Shown piece after piece: positions 5,245 through 10,161 of a stretch of DNA of 10,161 nt (position 1 is the stretch's first letter; each line of letters starts with the position of its first letter). A program made the translations under genes and the position numbers. The notes under the pieces were generated by a model, which saw nothing but the letters and a program-made list of their open reading frames with translations, did not search any database and had not been told where the DNA came from. The stretch spans positions 1 to 10,161 of the forward strand of contig CAADVA010000093.1 in the NCBI GenBank assembly GCA_900752345.1, read 5' to 3'. The DNA comes from an uncultured Collinsella sp. (GTDB taxonomy: Bacteria > Actinomycetota > Coriobacteriia > Coriobacteriales > Coriobacteriaceae).

Positions 5245-5781
5245 CTATTCCATAGAATTGAGCACGCGGACAATGCGCTCCAAGGCCTCCGCGACCGCAT
5301 GGGCACGAACGCACGACCGATCGCCCTCGTAATGACAGCGCGCAGACTCGACAACCGGCGCTCCCCCGTCGGCTGTGCGATACGCCCAGCCAATATAGAA
5401 CGTACCGGCGGGGTCTTGCTCGGTGCCGCCACCGGGCCCAGCGTAGCCCGTTGCGCTTACAGCTATATCGCTCTGATAAAGGTCCAGCGAGCCGATGGCC
5501 ATCTCACGCGCCGTCTGGTGCGACACGGCGCTAAACCGATCGAGCGTTTCCTGTTTAACGCCGAGCACACGATGTTTGATTTCATCGCAATAGGTCACCG
5601 CGCCGCCACGAAGCACCGCCGAGGCACCCGGGATATCGGCAATCGTCGAGGCGATCATGCCCGCCGTCAGCGACTCCGCCGTCGACACCGTCACACCACG
5701 GGCACTCGCGCGCTCCACAATATCGCGCGCCAGTTCCTCGTTGTTTGCAGCAATCTGCAAATAAGACTCCGTCATACCCAC
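5245..5781 (-). CDS. pncC: CinA C-terminal domain protein, nicotinamide-nucleotide amidase (PncC-like)
   Basis: This 178-residue protein consists only of the CinA C-terminal domain. It shows STAESLTAGMIASTIADIPG (residues 33-52) and SATGYAGPGGG (109-119), matching the AES-C/L-T-G-G and S-x-TG-x-AGP signatures. Stand-alone proteins of this family deamidate nicotinamide mononucleotide to nicotinate mononucleotide in NAD salvage. The N-terminal MoaB-like CinA domain is absent, so the competence-damage name often used for the gene beside recA describes location rather than function. The start is uncertain by two codons: GTG at 5781 (AGG five bases upstream) or ATG at 5775. The gene follows pgsA by 6 bases and ends the operon before a strong hairpin. 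Domain identity is firm; enzyme activity is inferred from the family. Confidence 0.92.
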   Translation of the reverse strand: MGMTESYLQIAANNEELARDIVERASARGVTVSTAESLTAGMIASTIADIPGASAVLRGGAVTYCDEIKHRVLGVKQETLDRFSAVSHQTAREMAIGSLDLYQSDIAVSATGYAGPGGGTEQDPAGTFYIGWAYRTADGGAPVVESARCHYEGDRSCVRAHAVAEALERIVRVLNSME

Positions 5782-5787
5782 CAGGAC

Positions 5788-6426
5788 CTAGACCGAAAAG
5801 ACGATCTTGCGACAGTTCCAGAAGTACTGGGCGCCCGAGACAATGGTCAAAATCACGGCGATGACGTACAGGAAGCGCGACACCGAATAGACACCGAGCA
5901 GCAGCGACACCGGCCCCAGCTGGAGACCGGCCATCGCAAAGACGCACAGATAGCCGCAGATGGAGACCATCGTGGTCGCCGTCTTATACTTGCCGAGCTT
6001 ATCGGCGGCAACGACCACGCCGGCAGCACTCGCGACCATGCGAAGGGCACTCACCAGCAGCTCGCGGAACAAGATGATGAACACGGACCACACGGTCACC
6101 GCGCCAAAATCCAAGAACAGCAGCAGGGCCGAGAACACCAGCAGCTTGTCGGCGATGGGGTCCAAGAACTTGCCGAAATCGGTAATCTCGTTGCGCGAGC
6201 GCGCCAGATAGCCGTCGACCTTATCGGTGCACGACAGGATCACATACAAAATGAAGGCAGCGGCGGCGAGCGGGCCGTCAAAGGTGCTCCAGTCCGTACC
6301 GGCAACGCTCGCGTGAGACAGGGCCGAGACGATCATGAACACCGGGATAAAGACGATGCGAACGCACGTCACGATGTTGGCGGGCGTCCAAACACTCGTC
6401 AGTTCCTTATTGCTCTCGTTTGCCAC
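5788..6426 (-). CDS. pgsA: CDP-diacylglycerol-glycerol-3-phosphate 3-phosphatidyltransferase
   Basis: This 212-residue integral membrane protein carries the CDP-alcohol phosphotransferase signature D-G-x2-A-R-x8-G-x3-D-x3-D: DGYLAR (residues 71-76), G85, D89 and D93, with D68 preceding. Several hydrophobic segments (about 17-36, 52-66, 94-115, 150-170 and 175-200) fit the six-helix fold. PgsA makes phosphatidylglycerol phosphate from CDP-diacylglycerol and glycerol-3-phosphate, the committed step to anionic phospholipids. Cardiolipin synthases of the same superfamily have the same motif, but the operon position between rimO and cinA-recA is typical of pgsA. The start is GTG at 6426, supported by AGGAG six bases upstream that overlaps the rimO stop codon. 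That arrangement suggests translational coupling to rimO. Confidence 0.93.
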   Translation of the reverse strand: MANESNKELTSVWTPANIVTCVRIVFIPVFMIVSALSHASVAGTDWSTFDGPLAAAAFILYVILSCTDKVDGYLARSRNEITDFGKFLDPIADKLLVFSALLLFLDFGAVTVWSVFIILFRELLVSALRMVASAAGVVVAADKLGKYKTATTMVSICGYLCVFAMAGLQLGPVSLLLGVYSVSRFLYVIAVILTIVSGAQYFWNCRKIVFSV

Positions 6427-6432
6427 AACGCT

Positions 6433-6437
6433 CTCCT
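6433..6437 (-). promoter_or_regulatory. pgsA ribosome binding site overlapping the rimO stop codon
   Basis: AGGAG (6437-6433) lies 6 bases before the GTG start of pgsA and shares bases with the rimO TAG at 6438-6436. It supports the GTG start and suggests ribosomes ending rimO re-initiate on pgsA. Confidence 0.7.
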
Positions 6438-7785
6438 ACTCCACAACATGACCGATAAGCTCATAGCAGAAGCTATCGGTAAACTCGACGGTCAGAATAT
6501 CGCCCACGGACGCCTCGCTGGCGTCCAGATGAACCGCGCCATCGGAATCGGGCGCCTGGAACCAGGCATGGCCGATCAGCTCGGCGCCGTCCTCAGTCTC
6601 CTCGATACCGTCGACAATCACCTGGGCGCGCTCGCCCACATGGGCGGCGGTGGCGGCAAAACCGAGCGACTCAGCCAGATCCATGGCCTCCTGAGCTCGC
6701 TCGAGCTTGACCTCCTCATCGACCTGGCCCTCCATCTTGGCGGCCAGGCTGCCCTCCTCACGCGAGTAGGCAAAGACGCTCGTGTAGTCAAAGCCGACGG
6801 TGTCCATAAAGTCGATAAGGTCGCGGAACTCTTCGTCGGACTCGGTCGGGAAGCCGACCATGGCCGTGGAGCGAATCACAATGCCGGGGATGCGCTCGCG
6901 AAGGTCGCGGAACAGATCCTCGAGCTCCTGGCGCGAACCGGAGCGACGCATGGCCTTGAGGATGCGCGCGTCGCAGTGCTGCACGGGGATATCGATATAG
7001 GGAAGCACCTCGGGCGTATCGCGAATCGTCTCAATAAGCTCGTCGGTCATGCCCTCGGGCTGCAGATAGAGCACGCGGACCCAGACGTTGTGCGGGCGCA
7101 CAGCCTCAGAGACGGCACGCAGCAGCTGCGCCAGATTGCGCGGCGAGCCCTCGGCGACGTCCTCGTCGGCAAAGTCGGTGCCCCAAATGCCCGTGTCCTG
7201 GCCGATCAGCACGATCTCGCGCACACCGCCGGCAACCAGGTCACGCACCTCGGAGATAATGCTCTCGGCATTGCGCGAATGATAGCGACCGCGAATATAG
7301 GGGATCATGCAGAAGCTGCAAAAACGATTGCAGCCATCGGAAATCTTGACGTAGGCAACGGCACCCTCGACGGTACGCTTGACCTGCGGGATATAGGCCG
7401 CGATCTCGCGCTCCACGCCCAGTACGCCATCGATGACAGAGACGATACCGTCTTCCTCATCGGCCTTCACAAAGGCCGCGACCTCGGGAAGCTCGTCGGG
7501 CAGGTCGTCACCGTAACGAGACGGCACGCAACCGCACATGACGATGGGGCAGGCGCGAACGCCGTCCTGCACCTCGTTAGCGAGCTCGAGCGTGGTCTCG
7601 ATGCTCTCGGACGTCGCCGAGGCGAGAAACGAGCACGTGTTGACGATGGCGATATCGGCATCCTGCGGATCGAATGCCTCCTCGTAGCCCGCAGCGGTCA
7701 GCAGCGAACGCATGCGGTCGGTATCGACCTCGTTCTTGGCGCAGCCAAGCGTGATATAGAGTACAGAACCCAACGGAGTATCCAT
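6436..7785 (-). CDS. rimO: Ribosomal protein S12 methylthiotransferase RimO
   Basis: This 449-residue radical SAM enzyme adds a methylthio group to the conserved aspartate of ribosomal protein S12. The N-terminal domain has the three cysteines for one 4Fe-4S cluster: C15 in TLGCAKNEVD, C51 in VNTCSF and C86 in MCGC. The radical SAM motif CNRFCSFC (C152, C156, C159) holds the second cluster, and a C-terminal TRAM domain (about 380-449) ends the protein. LGCAKNxVD and CxxFCSFCxIP favour RimO over the tRNA enzyme MiaB, and the length fits. The ATG at 7785 has a poor ribosome site: AAAGGA is 12 bases upstream. A short GGA/TCC pairing between them could bring it closer. The gene lies 26 bases after yajQ and 9 before pgsA, within one operon. 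Confidence 0.96.
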   Translation of the reverse strand: MDTPLGSVLYITLGCAKNEVDTDRMRSLLTAAGYEEAFDPQDADIAIVNTCSFLASATSESIETTLELANEVQDGVRACPIVMCGCVPSRYGDDLPDELPEVAAFVKADEEDGIVSVIDGVLGVEREIAAYIPQVKRTVEGAVAYVKISDGCNRFCSFCMIPYIRGRYHSRNAESIISEVRDLVAGGVREIVLIGQDTGIWGTDFADEDVAEGSPRNLAQLLRAVSEAVRPHNVWVRVLYLQPEGMTDELIETIRDTPEVLPYIDIPVQHCDARILKAMRRSGSRQELEDLFRDLRERIPGIVIRSTAMVGFPTESDEEFRDLIDFMDTVGFDYTSVFAYSREEGSLAAKMEGQVDEEVKLERAQEAMDLAESLGFAATAAHVGERAQVIVDGIEETEDGAELIGHAWFQAPDSDGAVHLDASEASVGDILTVEFTDSFCYELIGHVVE

Positions 7786-7811
7786 GTTGGAGAGCGGTCC
7801 TTTCGAGTAAA

Positions 7812-8309
7812 TTAGCGATAGTTGGTAAACTGCAGCGGCTGGCCGTAGTCCTGGTCGCGCAGGAACTGAATCACCGTCTGAAGCGCATCCTTAGAAGCCG
7901 AGGTAACGCGCAGCTTATCGGCCTCGATGGTCACCTTGACCTTGAGCTTTTGATCCTTGATGTCCTTATTGATCTTCTTGGCGGTCGCCTGGTCAATGCC
8001 CTCGACGATATGGCCGAGCACGCGCACGGTACCGCTCGAAGCCGCCTGCGGCGCGTCCCAAGAGACAGCCTTGAGGTCGATGCCGCGCTTGATGAGCTTA
8101 GAGCTCAACACGTCAATGATCTGCTTGGAGACAAAATCGGCCGGGGCATTGATCGTAAAGAGCTTGTCGCCCTTCGAAAGCTCGATGGTGGCGCCGGAGT
8201 CCTTGAGGTCATAGCGCTGAGAGATCTCGCGGGTGGTCTGTTGGAAGGCGTTATCGACCTCCTGCATATTGACCTCGGACACAACGTCGAAGCTGGAATC
8301 TTTAGCCAT
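7812..8309 (-). CDS. yajQ: YajQ family (UPF0234) nucleotide-binding protein
   Basis: This 165-residue protein matches the YajQ/UPF0234 family along its whole length. It has the N-terminal MAKDSSFDVVSEVNMQEVDN, the SQRYDLKDSG segment (31-40), the FTINAP region, and the C-terminal FLRDQDYGQPLQFTNYR (149-165). The family has two small RNA-binding-like domains. A Xanthomonas member binds cyclic di-GMP and acts as an effector, and other members bind nucleotides or nucleic acids; the role here is not known. The ATG at 8309 has AAGGA six bases upstream. It lies 26 bases after the rodZ-like gene and 26 before rimO. Its place within an ftsK-rimO-pgsA operon is not one I recall from Bacillus. The family is near certain, the function open. 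Confidence 0.95.
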   Translation of the reverse strand: MAKDSSFDVVSEVNMQEVDNAFQQTTREISQRYDLKDSGATIELSKGDKLFTINAPADFVSKQIIDVLSSKLIKRGIDLKAVSWDAPQAASSGTVRVLGHIVEGIDQATAKKINKDIKDQKLKVKVTIEADKLRVTSASKDALQTVIQFLRDQDYGQPLQFTNYR

Positions 8310-8335
8310 GGTTCTTCCTTTCGGTACGGGGAGCC

Positions 8336-9850
8336 TTAGTAGCTGTCGTACGAATAGTCATCTGAATCGTTTGCAGTCTGGCCATCGGATGCCGTGTCGG
8401 TACCGTCGGAGGATTGGGCGTCGGTGCCGTCGGTAGACTGGGGGTCGGTGCCGTCTGCAGTATCGGTGCCGTCGGCACTCTCGCCGTCTTCGGAGTCAGT
8501 GGTCTCCTTCTTGGGAACGGTAATGGTCACGCGCGCCACGCCCGATGTCTTGGTGTCGTAGCGAACCTTTTCACCGTTCTTGGTAACCGTGACATCGGAG
8601 GGCTTGGACGTGGTGATCTCGATCGAGGACTCAGGCGTGTACTCCTGCTCAAAGGGACCGGTTGCCTGGGCGCCAAAGACCGATTTACCGTCGACCTTGA
8701 CCTCGATCCAGGCGGTCTTGCCCTTGGCAACGGAGACCTTGACCTTGATGACCTCGTCCTCTTTCTTTTTCGCGTTCGCCTTGGCGGCATCGGAATCGGC
8801 AGAATCCGTCGCCTCGTCGGTGCCTTCATCCTCGTCAACGGATTCGGTCTTCTTGGAAGACTTCTTGGTCGTCGTCTTGGTGGCCGCGGGCGTCTCGGGC
8901 GTCGACTCGGGTGCAGAAGAGCCGCAGCCACGCAGGAGGACCAGGATGAGCAGAATCAACAAAAGCGCCACGGCACCGATGCCGGCGTAGATGATGCGCG
9001 GATCGAGTCCATTATTCTGGGGGGCACGTCCACCGCCGCGTCCGCGATTAGAACCACCGCGACCGTTTACCTGCGGCATACGGCCGCGACCGCTATCGGG
9101 ACGACCACGATAGCCGCCTTGGCTCTGCGAGCCGCGCTGGCCCGAACGCGGCGCAAGCTCACCACGGTTCTGATAGCCACGCTGGTCAGAGCGAGGCGCC
9201 GAAGAGCGCTGCCCGTAAGACTGCGATTGCGAACGGAGGCGCGGCGTCACCTGCGTGGTATCGGCGTCGGCATATCCACCGTGGGAACGCCCGGCAGAAA
9301 CTCCGCGATAACCACGACCGGAGTAGCCACCGTCGCCGTAACCGGCGCGGGGATCGCGACTCAACCCGCGAGCGGCGGGAAGCGCACGGTCATCAGGCAT
9401 GGGCGTACTGCGAAAGCGATCTCGCTGAGAACGAATCTCCTCGCTGGAGCCCGTCTCGGTGATATAGCCCGCCTGCGGAGGGCGCTGGCCATACCGCGTC
9501 GAGCGACCACCCTGAACCATCAGAAAGCGTCCGTTATCGACCGACGAACGCGAGTTAACGTAGCCGGCAGCATCCTGAAAACGACCGCCCCGCTGCGAGG
9601 TCTCGCGTTCATATGCCATGAGGTCATCAAAATAAGCGTTGACGACCTCGCGAGGGTTAAGCCCCAAAAAGCGTGCATAGCTCGAAATCATGCCCTGCGC
9701 ATAGCCGCGCGGGGGCATCGATGCAAAGTTACCGGTCTCGAAAAACTCGATGATCTGCGGCCTGATTTTGATGGTGTTGGCGACCTGCTGGATGGAAAGG
9801 CCCATCCGGCGACGCTGCTCGAGCAGCATGTCACCAAAGCGTGCAGCCAT
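8336..9850 (-). CDS. RodZ-like helix-turn-helix membrane protein with Arg/Gly-rich linker
   Basis: This 504-residue protein has the RodZ/YmfM plan: a cytoplasmic helix-turn-helix domain (residues 1-80, GDMLLEQRRRMGLSIQQVAN onward, with PPRGYAQGMISSYARFLGL), a linker, one membrane helix (about 287-306) and an outer beta-rich domain (about 367-447) like the RodZ C-terminal domain. RodZ links the cell-shape machinery (MreB in rods) to the membrane. Two parts are unusual. The linker (about 85-285) is rich in Arg, Gly, Ser, Gln and Tyr with repeated RG, GG and YRG words, and looks disordered. The C-terminal tail after 448 is acidic, repeats DGTD four times and ends DDYSYDSY. A Lys- and Glu/Asp-rich stretch (325-366) follows the helix. 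A Cys (C309) just outside the membrane is not part of a lipobox. The ATG overlaps the ftsK stop by one base, with GGAGG six bases upstream. The family is good; the shape role is inferred. Confidence 0.85.
   Translation of the reverse strand: MAARFGDMLLEQRRRMGLSIQQVANTIKIRPQIIEFFETGNFASMPPRGYAQGMISSYARFLGLNPREVVNAYFDDLMAYERETSQRGGRFQDAAGYVNSRSSVDNGRFLMVQGGRSTRYGQRPPQAGYITETGSSEEIRSQRDRFRSTPMPDDRALPAARGLSRDPRAGYGDGGYSGRGYRGVSAGRSHGGYADADTTQVTPRLRSQSQSYGQRSSAPRSDQRGYQNRGELAPRSGQRGSQSQGGYRGRPDSGRGRMPQVNGRGGSNRGRGGGRAPQNNGLDPRIIYAGIGAVALLLILLILVLLRGCGSSAPESTPETPAATKTTTKKSSKKTESVDEDEGTDEATDSADSDAAKANAKKKEDEVIKVKVSVAKGKTAWIEVKVDGKSVFGAQATGPFEQEYTPESSIEITTSKPSDVTVTKNGEKVRYDTKTSGVARVTITVPKKETTDSEDGESADGTDTADGTDPQSTDGTDAQSSDGTDTASDGQTANDSDDYSYDSY
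8397..8473. repeat. In-gene tandem repeat encoding DGTD units
   Basis: The 11-base word TCGGTRCCGTC occurs four times at spacings of 24, 24 and 18 bp (starting at 8397, 8421, 8445 and 8463). All spacings are multiples of three, so the reading frame of the RodZ-like gene is kept. The repeats encode the Asp-Gly-Thr-Asp units of the C-terminal tail. Such repeats can change copy number by slippage. Confidence 0.75.
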
Positions 9851-10161
9851 CAGAATCCTCCAAACTCACGATCTTCACGTGCCATCTCGGCGTCGACAGA
9901 CTCCAGCGCGGCAAGCCCCTCCTCATCCAGCAGGACCTCGCGCGGCTTGGAACCGTCGGGCGGGCCGACGACACCCTTTTCTTCCAGCATGTCCATAATA
10001 CGCCCGGCGCGCGCATAGCCAACCTTGAGGCGGCGTTGCAGGCCAGATGTGGAGCCCAGCTGCGATTCCACCACAATATGGGCGGCTTCCCAGATAAGCG
10101 GGTCGTCATCTTGCGGCTCGGCCACGCCCCCGCGCACAAGAGCGGCCCCCCCCCGCCAGGA
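9850..10161 (-). CDS. ftsK: DNA translocase FtsK/SpoIIIE, C-terminal gamma domain (cut by window edge)
   Basis: The last 103 residues of an FtsK-type translocase are present. From DPLIWEAAHIVVESQ through the LQRRLKVGYARAGRIMDMLE block to VGPPDGSKPREVLL they form the winged-helix gamma domain, which reads the polar DNA sequences that orient FtsK during chromosome segregation. The membrane and motor domains lie beyond the window. The frame stays open to the edge, through a run of nine C on the plus strand (10146-10154), where the translation (SWRGGAALVRGG) is less typical and may contain a sequencing error. The TGA stop overlaps the ATG of the RodZ-like gene, so the two are probably translationally coupled. 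As the first gene visible, it probably heads or lies within the long operon running to cinA. Confidence 0.95.
   Translation of the reverse strand, partial: SWRGGAALVRGGVAEPQDDDPLIWEAAHIVVESQLGSTSGLQRRLKVGYARAGRIMDMLEEKGVVGPPDGSKPREVLLDEEGLAALESVDAEMAREDREFGGF

Noticed and set aside
5299..7815. Very long plus-strand open frame (838 codons) across cinA, pgsA and rimO
   Set aside because: It is antisense to three well-identified genes, crosses their boundaries, has no recognisable domain, and has the Arg/Gly/His/Asp-rich composition typical of a GC-rich antisense frame.
8414..10018. Plus-strand open frame of 534 codons over the RodZ-like gene and the ftsK end
   Set aside because: It is antisense to identified genes. 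Its apparent repeats are the complement of the Arg/Gly linker and DGTD repeats.
1..10161. Mobile element, CRISPR array, tRNA or defence system
   Set aside because: I saw no transposase, integrase, terminal repeats, regularly spaced repeats, cloverleaf or defence-family protein; all genes are in a conserved core order on one strand.

Overview
The window looks like a chromosomal housekeeping block from a GC-rich Gram-positive bacterium, most likely an Actinomycetota of class Coriobacteriia (Collinsella-like). That placement is inferred from base composition, protein character and gene order; no database was searched. The order ftsK - rodZ-like - yajQ - rimO - pgsA - cinA/pncC - recA - recX - rny - (GHKL ATPase) - spoVS is a variant of the recA neighbourhood known from Bacillota. 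Every supported gene is on the minus strand, so transcription runs from high to low coordinates. No tRNA, rRNA, CRISPR, insertion sequence or phage gene was seen.

Region A (10161 to about 5214) holds the C-terminal end of the DNA translocase FtsK, a RodZ-like membrane protein with a helix-turn-helix domain, the YajQ-family protein, the RimO methylthiotransferase, the PgsA phospholipid synthase and a stand-alone CinA C-terminal (PncC) amidase. Genes overlap or lie 6-26 bases apart, and a perfect 10-bp stem follows cinA. This looks like one operon covering division, envelope and maintenance functions.

Region B (about 5200 to 3071) is the SOS unit recA-recX. A perfect LexA palindrome fills the spacer between a TTGACC -35 and a TATTAT -10, and the recA start codon lies just downstream. 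The recA upstream region also has a second possible promoter and a G/T-biased stretch with repeated TGGTC words.

Region C (about 3094 to 1) holds rny (RNase Y), a GHKL-type ATPase of unknown role starting one base after the rny stop codon, and the start of spoVS, cut by the window edge. The rny upstream region is the most interesting non-coding part. A strong promoter (TTGACA, 17 bp, TAGGAT) is followed by a leader of about 160 nt that can fold into a closed multi-helix structure, and then by a terminator-like hairpin ending about 35 nt before the rny start. This is the layout of an attenuated or riboswitch-like leader, or of a small RNA upstream of rny.

The window is mostly core genome. The best leads for something undescribed are the rny leader, the GHKL ATPase coupled to rny and next to spoVS, and the RodZ-like protein with a long Arg/Gly-rich cytoplasmic linker.
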